The notes beneath the pieces are model-generated. The model had not been told where the DNA came from, did no database searches, and worked only from the letters and a program-made list of their open reading frames with translations. DNA of 64,000 nucleotides, from positions 59,672-123,671 of the forward strand of contig NZ_JAGGLR010000034.1 of assembly GCF_017874715.1 (NCBI RefSeq). The letters run 5' to 3'. Origin of the DNA: Streptomyces iranensis. Lineage in GTDB: Bacteria > Actinomycetota > Actinomycetes > Streptomycetales > Streptomycetaceae. A program made the position numbers and the translations under genes. Below, one piece after another: positions 7,884 through 16,934 of this stretch; the first letter of the stretch is position 1; each line of letters starts with the position of its first letter.

Positions 7884-8900
7884 GTGTCCCTCCCCGCCAC
7901 CCACCGCGAGGTCCGTCTGGCGGCCCTGCCCGATGGGGAGCTCACCCCGGGTCACTTCGAGGTCGTCACCGCTCCCGTCCCCACCCCCGGCCCCGGTCAG
8001 GTGCTGGTGCGCAACCGGTTGATGAGCGTCGCCGCCGTGATGCGCCCGCTCACGCTGGCCGACCCGGACGCCCTCGGCCTGCCCCAGCTGCTGCACAAGG
8101 CCGGCGAGGTGATGCGGGGCGCGGCCCTCGGCGAGGTGGTCCGGGCTCCGGGCACGGATCTCGCCCCCGGAACCCTCGTCCGCCACCGCGCGGGCTGGCG
8201 CGAGTACGCGGTCCTGAACGCCCCCGAGGTGTCGCCCGTCGACCCCGAGGTGCTGCCGGACCCCGCCGCCCATCTCTCGCAGGGGTTCACCGCCTGGCTG
8301 GGGGTGGTGCGGGGGGCCGGGGTGCGGCGCGGCGACACGGTGTTCGTCACCGGCGCGGCGGGCGGAGTGGGCTCCCTGGCCGGGCAGTTCGCCCGGCTGC
8401 ACGGTGCCAAGCGGGTCATCGGCTCCACCGGCTCCCGGCACAAGGCCGACCGGCTGACGCGGGAGCTGGGCTATGACGCGGTCGTCCTCCGCGGCGCCGG
8501 ATCGATCGAGGAGCAGTTGCGCGCGGCCGCCCCCGAGGGCATCGACGTCCTCTTCGACACCGTCGGCGGCGAGCAGCTGCGGGCCGCCCTGGCGCTGGCC
8601 CGCCGCAACGCCCGGTTCGCCCTGGTCGGCGCGCTGGCCGCGCAGCTGTCCGACGACGCGCTGGCCCCGACCGCGATCAGCACCCTGGCCCTGATCGCCC
8701 GGAGCATCACGCTGCGCGGCATCAGCGCGGTGGACCACCAGGACGCCATGCCCGCGTACCTGAGCGAGTTCGGCCGGGCGCTGCGCGAGGGCGCGCTCAC
8801 CTACCCGTACACCCGCCTGACGGGGATCGACCAGGCGCCTGGCGCGCTGTGCGAACTGGTGGCGGGCCGCCACCTCGGGGCGGTGCTGGTGGAGCTGTAG
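7884..8900 (+). CDS. NADP-dependent MDR oxidoreductase (CurA/prostaglandin-reductase-like)
   Basis: The 338-residue protein is a zinc-independent medium-chain dehydrogenase/reductase related to CurA and the leukotriene B4 dehydrogenase/prostaglandin reductase group. The cofactor site is the glycine-rich TGAAGGVGSLAGQFARL at about residues 155-171, followed by IGSTGSRHKADRL, which is typical of NADP binding. The structural and catalytic zinc ligands of alcohol dehydrogenases are absent. It probably reduces an activated C=C bond; the substrate is unknown. GTG 7884 follows GAGGAG by seven bases, and the frame upstream is open but lacks family similarity. It is divergent from hutU. Confidence 0.82.
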   Translation: MSLPATHREVRLAALPDGELTPGHFEVVTAPVPTPGPGQVLVRNRLMSVAAVMRPLTLADPDALGLPQLLHKAGEVMRGAALGEVVRAPGTDLAPGTLVRHRAGWREYAVLNAPEVSPVDPEVLPDPAAHLSQGFTAWLGVVRGAGVRRGDTVFVTGAAGGVGSLAGQFARLHGAKRVIGSTGSRHKADRLTRELGYDAVVLRGAGSIEEQLRAAAPEGIDVLFDTVGGEQLRAALALARRNARFALVGALAAQLSDDALAPTAISTLALIARSITLRGISAVDHQDAMPAYLSEFGRALREGALTYPYTRLTGIDQAPGALCELVAGRHLGAVLVEL

Positions 8901-9012
8901 GGCCAGGTCGGCCCGGCTCGGGGGGCCGCGCTCCCCGCGACCGCACGGCCCCGCCCCCGGAGCGCCCCCCGCGGAGCTGGTCCGCGGCCGTTCCGGATGG
9001 TTGGCTGAAAGC

Positions 9013-10368
9013 ATGACATCGAAAGCGGTTGCGATGGCCACCCGGCGCGAACAGGCCGTACGGGCGGCCGTGGAGCAGCGGCTGCTCGGCCCGGACCAGC
9101 CCGTCGTGGGGCTGCTGGACGTGGCCGGGATCCGCTCCGCGGCCGCCGGGCTGCGCGCGGCCTTCGAGGAGGTCGTCGCGCCCGGCACCCCCGTCCTGCA
9201 CGCCTTCGCGGTCAAGGCCGCCGCGCTCGTCCCCGTCCTGCGGCTGCTGGCCGACGAGGGCCTGGGCTGCGAGGTGGCCAGCCCCGGCGAGCTGGCGCTG
9301 GCCCGCGCGGCGGGGGTGACGCCCGACCGGATCGTCCTGGACTCCCCCGCCAAGACCGCCGCGGAGCTGCGCGAGGCCCTCGACCTGGGCATCGCCGTCA
9401 ACGCCGACAACCCCCAGGAGCTGGAGCGGCTCGACGCGCTGGTGGGGCACCGCGCGGCCCCGCCCTCACCCCTGGGCCTGCGGGTCAACCCCCAGGTGGG
9501 CGGCGGCAGCATCGACGCGATGAGCACGGCCACCACGACCTCCAAGTTCGGCGTGGCCCTCCAGGACCCGGGGGCGCGCGCGTGGGTCGTGCGCGCCTTC
9601 ACCGAGCGCCCCTGGCTGACGCGGCTGCACGCACACGTCGGCTCCCAGGGCTGTCCGCTGGAGCTGATGGCGGCGGGCATACGGGCGGCCTACGAACTGG
9701 CCGAGGAGATCAACGAGGCGGCCGGCCGGCAGCAGATCGACGCCCTCGACATCGGCGGCGGCCTCCCCGTGAACTTCACCTCCGACGAGACCACCCCCGG
9801 CTACCGGGAGTACGCCCAGCTGCTGCGGGCCACCGTGCCGGGGCTCTTCGACGGGCGGTACAAGCTGGTGACCGAGTTCGGGCGGTCCCTGCTCGCCAAG
9901 TCCGGCCTGGTGCTGGCCCGGGTGGAATACGCCAAGTCCGCGGGCGGCCGCCCGATCGCGGTCACCCACGCGGGCGCCCAGCTCGCCACCCGTACGGTCT
10001 TCGCCCCGGAGGCCTGGCCGCTGCGCGTCCTGGCCTACGACGCGGAGGGCCGCCCCAAGACGGAGACCGGCGACGGCCCGGTCCCCCAGGACATCGCCGG
10101 TCCCTGCTGCTTCGCGGGCGACCTGGTCGCGCGCGACCGGCCGCTGCCGGAGCTGACGGCGGGCGACCTGGTCGCCCTGCTGGACACCGGCGCGTACTAC
10201 TTCTCCAACCACTTCGCGTACAACAGCCTGCCCCGCCCGGGGATCTACGGCTTCGACGCGACGAGCGCCGATGTGCGCTTCGCGACGGTACGGGAGCCGC
10301 AGACGGTGGACGAGATCGTGGCCGAGAGCGGCGCGAAGCACGCGCTTGGCCTCAGCCGGTTGCGGTAG
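9013..10368 (+). CDS. Fold-type III PLP-dependent decarboxylase (LysA/ornithine decarboxylase-like)
   Basis: The 451-residue protein has the alanine-racemase-fold/decarboxylase architecture of diaminopimelate decarboxylase. The PLP lysine lies in HAFAVKAAALVPVL near residue 70. LHAHVGSQG, DIGGGLPVNF and EFGRSLL are the phosphate-binding and active-site segments. The C-terminal half ends with DTGAYYFSNHFAYNSLPRPG, where LysA has its conserved substrate residues. It is shorter in signature than true LysA, so the substrate is uncertain. ATG 9013 was chosen over a TTG four codons upstream; another ATG at 9034 is possible. It is not obviously coupled to the neighbouring reductase. Confidence 0.78.
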   Translation: MTSKAVAMATRREQAVRAAVEQRLLGPDQPVVGLLDVAGIRSAAAGLRAAFEEVVAPGTPVLHAFAVKAAALVPVLRLLADEGLGCEVASPGELALARAAGVTPDRIVLDSPAKTAAELREALDLGIAVNADNPQELERLDALVGHRAAPPSPLGLRVNPQVGGGSIDAMSTATTTSKFGVALQDPGARAWVVRAFTERPWLTRLHAHVGSQGCPLELMAAGIRAAYELAEEINEAAGRQQIDALDIGGGLPVNFTSDETTPGYREYAQLLRATVPGLFDGRYKLVTEFGRSLLAKSGLVLARVEYAKSAGGRPIAVTHAGAQLATRTVFAPEAWPLRVLAYDAEGRPKTETGDGPVPQDIAGPCCFAGDLVARDRPLPELTAGDLVALLDTGAYYFSNHFAYNSLPRPGIYGFDATSADVRFATVREPQTVDEIVAESGAKHALGLSRLR

Positions 10369-10433
10369 GGCGCGGGGCGCCCAGCTGTGGGGCTCCGAAG
10401 TCCGCCGTACAAGTGACGCTCTCGTCCGGGCTG

Positions 10434-10818
10434 GCGTTGATTGAGCATCGGGGCAGGTGGGGGCGGGCGCGGGCCACATCGCCGACCACCGGCCGGTGGG
10501 GGCGAAGCCCGGTGGCGGCCTCTGTGGCCTGGAGCCGAGGCCCTTCCGGACTGGGCGATCTCGGTCGCTGCCCAGGCCGCGCGCCCCGGATGGCTGGGCG
10601 CGTCACGCGTCGCGCCGAGTGGGGTACCAAGAAAACGCTTGATCTGACGCAACTAATTTGTCAAACGTTTTCGAGAGGGGTACCCCCCGCAGTCCGGATC
10701 GACGCGGAGCCCCGGGCCGGAGGGGCGCCGCGACCGGGCCCGCCCCCACCGGCCGACCGCCGGCGACGGGCCCCCGCCAGGGCACCCCCGGCCCCATGCT
10801 CAAATGCGCCGAAGGCGC
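10434..10818. mobile_element. MITE-like palindromic element, copy A
   Basis: This non-coding segment has imperfect terminal inverted repeats (ATTGAGCATCGGGGC near the left end, and the complement of TTTGAGCATGGGGC near the right end). A central palindrome has arms GAAAACGCTTGA (10631-10642) and TCAAACGTTTTC (10661-10672) around an 18-nt spacer. The reverse complement of this centre matches that of the element at 27390-27739, including ATTAGTTGCG inside the spacer. No transposase is encoded. Together with the tandem array that follows, it fills the gap between convergent genes ending at 10368 and 10972. Confidence 0.7.
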
Positions 10819-10879
10819 GAAACGGCGCCGCACAAACCCACGCCGCGCAACCCACCGGGGTTGGGCCGAAGAGCCAGGG

Positions 10880-10985
10880 GCACCCCTCAGCGCGCGGCAC
10901 CCCTCAGCGCACGGCACCCCTCAGCGCACGGCACCCCTCAGCGCACGGCACCCCTCAGCGCGCGGCACCCCTCAGCGCGCGGCAG
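10880..10985. repeat. 17-bp tandem repeat array (about 6 units)
   Basis: The unit CAGCGCRCGGCACCCCT is repeated about six times with only R = A/G differences. The last unit contains the stop codon of the minus-strand membrane protein gene (10972-10974), so the array begins at the 3' end of that gene. Confidence 0.9.
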
Positions 10986-11559
10986 CCGCCATCGCGCGGG
11001 AGCGCCGGGCGCCGCCCGGCCCCGCGTCACCGGCCACGATCCCCGTCGTCCGGTAGCCGTCCACCGCCTTGCCCGCGGGCCGCCCCCGAGGGACCCGCTC
11101 CGTGCGGACCCACAGCAACGCGTCGTGCGCGCGCTCCCAGCGGCCCAGCCACAGCGCCTTGGCCCACAGCCCGGCACCGAGCCCAGCCAGCAGCATTCCG
11201 CCCGCCGCCGGAACGGCGAAGGACGAGCCCACCGCGGCGAGGAAGGCCGCCAGCAGCCACCACCGCAGGGCGCGCCGCCGGGTCCTCACGGTCACCGCGC
11301 GGTCCTGGAGGAAGACCGCCTTGCCCGCGCGCGAGGCGTCGCGCGCCAGCTCCAGATACCGCTTACGGCGCACCACGAACACCACGACCCCCGCGATCAG
11401 GAAGAGCGCCGCCCCGGCGAGCGCTCCGATCCGGCGCCCGGTCAGCCCCGGCACCAGCACTCCGATCCCCGCGGCCAGCACACCGGGCCACCACAGCCAC
11501 CCCGCGGGAGCCCTCACGATCACCGCCACCCGTACCAGCGCATACGCCCCGCGCCCCAC
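10972..11559 (-). CDS. Integral membrane protein of unknown function
   Basis: The 195-residue protein has two hydrophobic hairpins: about residues 20-60 (GWLWWPGVLAAGIGVLVPGL, then GALAGAALFLIAGVVVFVV) and about 100-135 (WWLLAAFLAAVGSSFAVPA, then GGMLLAGLGAGLW). A basic cytoplasmic linker separates them. I do not recognise the family. The GTG at 11559 follows GAGGAGG by six bases; the longer open frame upstream is Arg/Trp-rich and not convincing. The last codons lie inside a 17-bp tandem array, so the C-terminal Ala/Arg tail may vary between strains. Confidence 0.7.
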   Translation of the reverse strand: MGRGAYALVRVAVIVRAPAGWLWWPGVLAAGIGVLVPGLTGRRIGALAGAALFLIAGVVVFVVRRKRYLELARDASRAGKAVFLQDRAVTVRTRRRALRWWLLAAFLAAVGSSFAVPAAGGMLLAGLGAGLWAKALWLGRWERAHDALLWVRTERVPRGRPAGKAVDGYRTTGIVAGDAGPGGARRSRAMAAAAR

Positions 11560-11698
11560 GACCGACCTCCTCACCCTGGTGAATCCCGGAAGAAATCCCT
11601 GTCGATTCGAGGAATCTAGCCAGGGTGCCTGAGAATTCGGTGAGAGGAACGGGGGTTGGCACACAGAGCGGCCCGGAAGCCCGGCCCGGAAGCCCGGC

Positions 11699-12640
11699 TC
11701 ACTCCACGAACAGGCCCCGCTCCGCCGCCTTCGCGTCGAACTCCTCCAGCCGCGCCTGCGCGTCCGGCAGCGCGTCGCACATCGCCTCCAGCAGCACCCG
11801 CCCCAGCAGCATCGGCGCACACGCGGTGTCGAAGGCCAGGCCCGTGCCCACCGCCGCGGGCAGCAGCAGATCGCTGTGGCGGGCGACCGGGGCGAAGGCG
11901 CTGTCGGCGACGGTGACCACGGTCAGGCCCGCCTCCCGGGCGTACTCCAGACCCTCCACGACCTCGCGCGGATGCCGCGGCAGCGCGAAGCACAGCAGCG
12001 CCGTCGCGCCCGCGCGCTTCGCCGCGTCCACGCGGTCGTCGAGCATCGTGCCGCCCTCGTCGAGCAGCCGGACGTCCGGATGGACCTTGCGCGCGAAGTA
12101 GCTGAAGCCACGGGCCTGCGCGGAGGCGGCGCGCAGCCCGAGGACCGGCAGCGGCCGGGAGTCGGCGAGCAGCCGGCCGGCGCGGACGACGGGGGCGGGG
12201 TCGGCCAGCAGCGCGGCGAGATGGCGCAGATTGTCGATCTCGGACTGCACGGCCTGCTGGTACTCGTTGTACGACCCCTCGTCCGCCTCCGGCTCGGCGG
12301 GGGCGACATCGCGCAGATGCTTGCGCAGCGCCGGATAGCCGTCGAAGCCGAGGGCGACCGCGAAGCGGGTCACGGACGGCTGGCTGACGCCCGCGAGCTC
12401 GGCCAGCTCGACGCTGGAGAGGAACGGCGCGTCCGCGGCCCGCCGCACCATGCAGTGGGCGATCCGCCGCTGGGTCGGGGTCAGCCGGTGGCCCTCGAAG
12501 AGCGCCTGCAGCCGGGCGGCGGTCGAGGCGCCGGAAGCGGGCGAGACGCCGGAGCCGGCCGCCACCCCCGCCGACGCCCCGGCGACGTCCTCGCCCACCG
12601 GTGTCATCTGCCCACCACTCACCCCGTGCTCCGTACTCAT
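11699..12640 (-). CDS. MurR/RpiR-family transcriptional regulator
   Basis: The 313-residue protein has an N-terminal HTH_6 domain (about residues 40-115) with LTPTQRRIAHCMV and the helix-turn-helix SSVELAELAGVSQPSVTRFAVALGF written across two helices. A SIS sugar-isomerase-type sensing domain follows (about 135-290). The first 40 residues are low-complexity Gly/Ala/Ser. ATG 12640 is preceded by GGAGG. It lies 31 nt downstream of the ammonia-lyase-like gene in the same orientation, so the two are probably cotranscribed, and it may control that gene or the divergent transporter operon. The ligand is unknown. Confidence 0.88.
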   Translation of the reverse strand: MSTEHGVSGGQMTPVGEDVAGASAGVAAGSGVSPASGASTAARLQALFEGHRLTPTQRRIAHCMVRRAADAPFLSSVELAELAGVSQPSVTRFAVALGFDGYPALRKHLRDVAPAEPEADEGSYNEYQQAVQSEIDNLRHLAALLADPAPVVRAGRLLADSRPLPVLGLRAASAQARGFSYFARKVHPDVRLLDEGGTMLDDRVDAAKRAGATALLCFALPRHPREVVEGLEYAREAGLTVVTVADSAFAPVARHSDLLLPAAVGTGLAFDTACAPMLLGRVLLEAMCDALPDAQARLEEFDAKAAERGLFVE

Positions 12641-12671
12641 CACGTCCTCCTGACCCTCGTACCCTCGTCCC

Positions 12672-14207
12672 TCAGGCCCCCGCCAGCCGGTCGAGCAGGC
12701 GCGCGGCCACCGCCACATCCTCCGTCAACGGCCGGTCCTCCATCCGGGGATCGAGCACTTCCGACGCCAGGGCGAAGGCCACACCGGCCGGGAGCTCCGG
12801 GTCCGGCTCGAGACCGCGCTGGCGCAACGCCCGTATGGCTGCCACGAGTTCACAGCCCAGCACCAGCCGGTAGTGGTCGGCCACCCGGAGCGTGTGGCGG
12901 GCGCCGAGCGAGGCGAAACTGGCTTGTTCCTCCACCCCGCGCGAGAGCACGGCGTGGCCCAGCGAGGCGGGGTGGGAGACCGCGCGCATCTCGCCGAGGG
13001 CCGCCCCCGCCGCGTATTCGAGGATCATCACGCCCGAGCTCGCGGGCGCGGCGTCGCCGAGGAAGGGGCGCAGCCGGGTGAAGTCGGGTTCGCTGAGCGC
13101 GGCGAGCCGGGCCGTGGAGAGCCGGGCGGTCTGGAGCGCGGCGAGCCGGAAGTGGTCCAGGGCGAGGGCGGTGTGCGCGGCGTAGAAGTTGCCGTGGTGG
13201 TAGGCGGCCTCGTCGGTGGAGCTGATCAGCGGGTTCTCGGCGGCGGCGTTGAACTCCACGGCCAGCACCCGCTCCAGCGCGTCCGCCGCGTCCAGCGCCG
13301 GTCCGTGGATCTGCGGCAGACAGCGGAAGCCGTACGGGTCCTGTATGCGGCCCAGCGGCGGGGTGGGCCGGGGCGGGGCGCCGAGCAGGGCGCGCATCCG
13401 GGCGGCGGCCGCGACGGAGCCGGGGTGCGGCCGGGACGCGTGAACGGGTTCGGCGTACGCCTCGTACGAGCCGCCGACCGCGATCAGCGAGAGCGCGGCC
13501 ACGGCGAGCGAGGCGGACAGCAGCCGCCGCAGCTCGGCGAGGGCGAGCGCGGACTGGCCGAGGGTGAGGGCGTTGCTGCTGATGAGCGCGAGGGCGTCAT
13601 TGCTGTCGAGCGTGATGGGGTCGGGGGCGCGCCGGCCCGGGGCGGCCTCGGTGAGGTCCCAGGGGTGCTCGCCGACGAGCGCGAGACCGGTCTGGGCGAG
13701 CGCGGCGAGGTCCCCGGTGCCGACCGCGCCGTATTCGTTGATCACCGGGTGGGCGCCGCTGTCGAGGCCCTCGACGAGCGCGGTGACGACGGCGGGGCGC
13801 AGCCCGGCGCCACCCGCCAGCAGCTGATTGGCGCGGACGGCCATCATGGCGCGCACCTCGCGGCCGGGCAGCTGTGCGCCGATCGCGCCGGCGTGGCTGC
13901 GCAGCAGCCGCAGCCCGTGATCGGAGTCGGCCGGGCCGACGTCCTCGGTGCGGTTGGCGCCCACACCGGTGCTGCGCCCGTAGACGCGGCCGGTGGCCGC
14001 GAGCCGGTCCGCGGTCTCCCAGGCGCGCTCGGCCAGGGCGAGCGCGGTGGGATCGGGCGCGGCGGGCCGGCTGAGACGGTCGGCCAGACGCGCGACATCC
14101 ACGACGCGTAGGCTCCGGCCGTCCAGCGTGATCCGCGGGCCGGCGCCGTCGGCGCCGTCGGGGCCGTCGGCCGCCGCGTGATCAGCATCCAGCATGTGAG
14201 ACAACAT
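12672..14207 (-). CDS. Aromatic amino acid ammonia-lyase-like protein with altered MIO triad
   Basis: The 511-residue protein has the full length and fold signatures of histidine/phenylalanine ammonia-lyases. VYGRSTGVG carries the catalytic-lid Tyr, QDPYGFRCLPQ carries the Tyr/Arg pair, and HHGNFYA and a late VEEQ motif match active-site elements. The MIO-forming region reads NEYGAVGTGDLAAL, where true lyases have NEYG..G(A/C)SGDL. It is one residue shorter, and the Ser-Gly pair is replaced by Thr-Gly. The KEG..NGT segment is also changed, to NDA..SSN. Canonical MIO formation and histidine lyase activity are therefore doubtful; I infer a diverged enzyme or a non-lyase. ATG 14207 has GAGAGGGG upstream. 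Confidence 0.85.
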   Translation of the reverse strand: MLSHMLDADHAAADGPDGADGAGPRITLDGRSLRVVDVARLADRLSRPAAPDPTALALAERAWETADRLAATGRVYGRSTGVGANRTEDVGPADSDHGLRLLRSHAGAIGAQLPGREVRAMMAVRANQLLAGGAGLRPAVVTALVEGLDSGAHPVINEYGAVGTGDLAALAQTGLALVGEHPWDLTEAAPGRRAPDPITLDSNDALALISSNALTLGQSALALAELRRLLSASLAVAALSLIAVGGSYEAYAEPVHASRPHPGSVAAAARMRALLGAPPRPTPPLGRIQDPYGFRCLPQIHGPALDAADALERVLAVEFNAAAENPLISSTDEAAYHHGNFYAAHTALALDHFRLAALQTARLSTARLAALSEPDFTRLRPFLGDAAPASSGVMILEYAAGAALGEMRAVSHPASLGHAVLSRGVEEQASFASLGARHTLRVADHYRLVLGCELVAAIRALRQRGLEPDPELPAGVAFALASEVLDPRMEDRPLTEDVAVAARLLDRLAGA

Positions 14208-14304
14208 CCAGGGCAACCCCTCTCGAACGCGCCCTTTCTGGGCCAACCGCCCAGCACTCCGTCCACATCGCGAGCAGAAGTAACCGGTGATTAACGCAGA
14301 CCTC

Positions 14305-14341
14305 TTGACTTCTATTCACTCGACTATGACTGTGCATGACT
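14305..14341 (+). promoter_or_regulatory. Promoter/operator region of the opuC-type operon
   Basis: A -35-like TTGACT lies at 14305-14310. Two ATGACT repeats follow at 14326-14331 and 14336-14341, ten bases apart, in an A+T-richer patch between the divergent lyase-like and transporter genes. No convincing -10 hexamer is seen, so the exact promoter is uncertain; the repeats may bind the RpiR regulator. Confidence 0.3.
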
Positions 14342-14368
14342 ATATGCAGACAGGGCAAGGGGAAGCGG

Positions 14369-15511
14369 ATGATCAGCTTCAAGGACGTCAGTAAGCACTA
14401 CCCGAACGGCACCACAGCGGTGGATCGCCTCAGTCTCGAGCTCCCGGAAGGGGGCATCACCGTTCTTGTCGGCACCTCGGGCTGCGGCAAGACCACCACC
14501 CTCCGCATGGTCAACCGCATGGTCGAGCCGAGCAGCGGCACGGTGAGCGTGGGCGGGCGTGATGTCCTGCGAGCGGACGCCGCCGAGCTGCGGCGCGGGA
14601 TCGGCTATGTGATCCAGCAGGCCGGGCTCTTCCCGCACCGCACGATCCTCGACAACATCGCCACCGTCCCGCTGCTGCTGGGCTGGGGCCGCCGCAAGGC
14701 GCGGGCCCGCGCCGCCGAGCTGCTGGAGCTGGTCGGGCTGCCCGCCGACTCCGGCAAGCGCTATCCGCACCAGCTCTCGGGCGGTCAGCAGCAGCGCGTC
14801 GGGGTCGCCCGCGCGCTGGCCGCCGACCCGCCGGTGCTGCTGATGGACGAGCCGTTCGGGGCGGTCGACCCGGTCGTAAGGACCCAGCTCCAGAACGAGC
14901 TGCTGCGGCTCCAGAGCGAGCTGCGCAAGACGGTCGTCTTCGTCACCCACGACATCGACGAGGCGGTACGGCTCGGCGACCGTATCGCGATCTTCCGCAC
15001 CGGCGGCCATCTCGTCCAGTGCGCACCCCCCGCCGAGCTGCTGGCGAGCCCCGCCGACGACTTCGTGGCGGGCTTCCTGGGCGCCGAGCGCGGGCTGAAG
15101 CTGCTCTCCCTGTCCACCCTCGCCGACGTGGAGCGGGAGCCCGTACCCGCCGACGGGCAGCGCTGGCGGCTGGTCACCTCCGAGCGCGGGGAGCCGCTGG
15201 GCTGGCGCGACACCGAGGGGCCGGAGGGCGACCGGGCCCCGCTGCTGCCGGTGCGCCCGCTGCGGGACGGCGACTCGCTGCTCACCGCCCTGGACGAGTC
15301 GCTGGCCTCCCCCGCAGGGCTGGTGGCCCGCGTGGACGCCGACGGGGTGCTCACCGGGGTCACCGGGCGCGACGCGATCCACGAGTACGCGGGGCAGCGC
15401 CACGCGGAGGCGGGCCGCGCGGCCGCCCTCAAGAACGCCGACGAGGACCCCGAAACCGCCTCCGACGCCGACGAGGACCCGAAGAGCTCCGATACGAGCG
15501 TGACCGCATGA
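14369..15511 (+). CDS. OpuC/ProV-type ABC transporter ATP-binding protein
   Basis: The 380-residue protein is the ATPase of a quaternary-amine/osmoprotectant-type importer. Walker A is GTSGCGKTT (about residues 37-45), the signature is LSGGQQQR, Walker B is VLLMDEPFG, and the H-loop follows in FVTHDID. The C-terminal 120 residues contain one weak CBS-like repeat (about 300-350) where OpuCA has two, then an acidic Asp/Glu tail. The start at 14369 has AGGGGAAG upstream. It is the first gene of a five-gene operon and overlaps the next gene by ATGA. Confidence 0.93.
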   Translation: MISFKDVSKHYPNGTTAVDRLSLELPEGGITVLVGTSGCGKTTTLRMVNRMVEPSSGTVSVGGRDVLRADAAELRRGIGYVIQQAGLFPHRTILDNIATVPLLLGWGRRKARARAAELLELVGLPADSGKRYPHQLSGGQQQRVGVARALAADPPVLLMDEPFGAVDPVVRTQLQNELLRLQSELRKTVVFVTHDIDEAVRLGDRIAIFRTGGHLVQCAPPAELLASPADDFVAGFLGAERGLKLLSLSTLADVEREPVPADGQRWRLVTSERGEPLGWRDTEGPEGDRAPLLPVRPLRDGDSLLTALDESLASPAGLVARVDADGVLTGVTGRDAIHEYAGQRHAEAGRAAALKNADEDPETASDADEDPKSSDTSVTA

Positions 15512-16149
15512 CCATCGACTGGGGCTGGTTCCCCGACCATCGGAGCACCCTGGTCACGCTCACCCTGGACCACCTCTCCACCGCCGTCCCCGCCGTCCTC
15601 TTCGGTCTGCTGATCGCGCTCCCGCTGGCCGTGATCGCCCACCGGGTGCGCCCGCTGCGCGGACTCCTGCTCGGGCTCTCGAACATCCTGTTCACGATCC
15701 CCTCCATCGCGATCTTCGTCCTGCTGCTGCCTGTCACCGGCCTCACCCGCACCACCGCCATCACCGGCCTGACCATCTACACCCTGGTCGTGCTGCTGCG
15801 GAACACCGTCGAGGGGCTCGACAGCGTCCCCACCAAGGTCCGCGAGGCGTCCACCGCGATGGGCGCCCGCCCGCTGCGCACCCTGCTCACCGTCGAGCTG
15901 CCGCTCGCCTTCCCGGTGATCATGGCGGGCGTGCGGGTGGCCACGGTGATGGCGATATCGCTGGTCAGCGTGGCCAGCTACATCGGATACGGCGGCCTCG
16001 GCCAGCTGTTCACCGACGGCTTCCAGCGCAACTACCCCACCCCCGTCGTGGCCGGAGTCATCCTGTCCCTGGTGCTGGCGCTGGTCGCGGACGCCGTGCT
16101 GGTCACCATCCAGTGGCTGTGCACCCCGTGGCTGAGGAGGCGTGCCTGA
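15508..16149 (+). CDS. ABC transporter permease (OpuCB/ProW type)
   Basis: The 213-residue inner-membrane protein has about six hydrophobic helices and the BPD_transp_1 EAA-loop sequence REASTAMGARPLRTLLTVELP at about residues 112-132, which contacts the ATPase. Its ATG overlaps the stop of the ATPase gene (ATGA). With the permease at 16151 it would form the channel for the substrate bound by the lipoprotein at 16935. Confidence 0.92.
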   Translation: MTIDWGWFPDHRSTLVTLTLDHLSTAVPAVLFGLLIALPLAVIAHRVRPLRGLLLGLSNILFTIPSIAIFVLLLPVTGLTRTTAITGLTIYTLVVLLRNTVEGLDSVPTKVREASTAMGARPLRTLLTVELPLAFPVIMAGVRVATVMAISLVSVASYIGYGGLGQLFTDGFQRNYPTPVVAGVILSLVLALVADAVLVTIQWLCTPWLRRRA

Positions 16150-16150
16150 C

Positions 16151-16828
16151 ATGCTCGAACTACTCCAGAACCTCCTCCGCTGGCTGACCAGCGGCTCCCA
16201 GTGGTCCGGGCCCGACGGCATCGCCACCCGCCTGCTGGAGCACCTCCAGTACTCGCTGCTGGCCACCCTGGTCGCCGCCGCCATCGCCCTCCCGGTCGGG
16301 CTGCTCATCGGGCACACCGGACGCGGCGCGTTCCTCGCCATCAACCTCTCCGGCTTCGGGCGCGCCCTGCCGACCGTCGGCCTGGTCACGCTGGTCTTCC
16401 TGGCCAGCGGGCTGAGCATGTGGCCGGTGTACGTCTCGCTGGTCGCCCTCGCGATCCCGGTGATCGTCACCAATACGTACGCGGGCATGGCCGCCGTGGA
16501 CCCCGAGGTCAGGGACGCGGCGCGAGGCCAGGGCATGCGCTGGTACCAGGTGCTGTTCCAGGTCGAGCTGCCGCTCGCGCTGCCGCTGGTCATGACCGGG
16601 CTGCGACTGGCCTGCGTCCAGGTCGTGGCCACCGCCACCATCGCCGCGTACGTGAGCTTCGGCGGGCTCGGCCGCTATGTCTTCGACGGGCTCGCCCAGC
16701 GCGATCTGGTGCAGGTGCTGGGCGGGGCGGTGCTGGTCGCCGTGCTGGCCATCGCCCTGGATCTGGCGCTGGCCGGAGTGCAGCGCCTGCTGTTCCGCAA
16801 CCGCCCGCCGCGCGCCCACGCGCACTGA
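16151..16828 (+). CDS. ABC transporter permease (OpuCD/ProW type)
   Basis: The 225-residue permease is the second membrane subunit. Its EAA loop reads VRDAARGQGMRWYQVLFQVELP (written over two turns, about residues 118-139), with some six membrane helices. ATG 16151 was chosen because GAGGAGG ends ten bases upstream; the GTG at 16142, which overlaps the previous gene, would have no spacing. A degenerate tandem repeat begins directly after the stop codon. Confidence 0.92.
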   Translation: MLELLQNLLRWLTSGSQWSGPDGIATRLLEHLQYSLLATLVAAAIALPVGLLIGHTGRGAFLAINLSGFGRALPTVGLVTLVFLASGLSMWPVYVSLVALAIPVIVTNTYAGMAAVDPEVRDAARGQGMRWYQVLFQVELPLALPLVMTGLRLACVQVVATATIAAYVSFGGLGRYVFDGLAQRDLVQVLGGAVLVAVLAIALDLALAGVQRLLFRNRPPRAHAH

Positions 16829-16915
16829 GCGCAGCACCAGCGGCACAGCGCCTCAGCGCCCCAGCGGCTCAGCCCTCAGCGCCTCAGCGCCCCACCGACT
16901 CAGCGACTTCACTCC
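16829..16915. repeat. Degenerate tandem repeat after the permease stop codon
   Basis: Imperfect copies of CAGCGCCTCAGCGCCCC fill the gap between the permease and the binding-protein gene. The array starts right behind the TGA at 16826-16828 and ends just before the GAGGAG ribosome site of the next gene. Confidence 0.7.
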
Positions 16916-16934
16916 GATCCGAGGAGACGACCCC

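Noticed and set aside
10880..10985. Possible CRISPR array at the tandem repeats (also 63682-63817 and 27294-27380)
   Set aside because: The units are directly adjacent with no spacers, and no cas genes are near.
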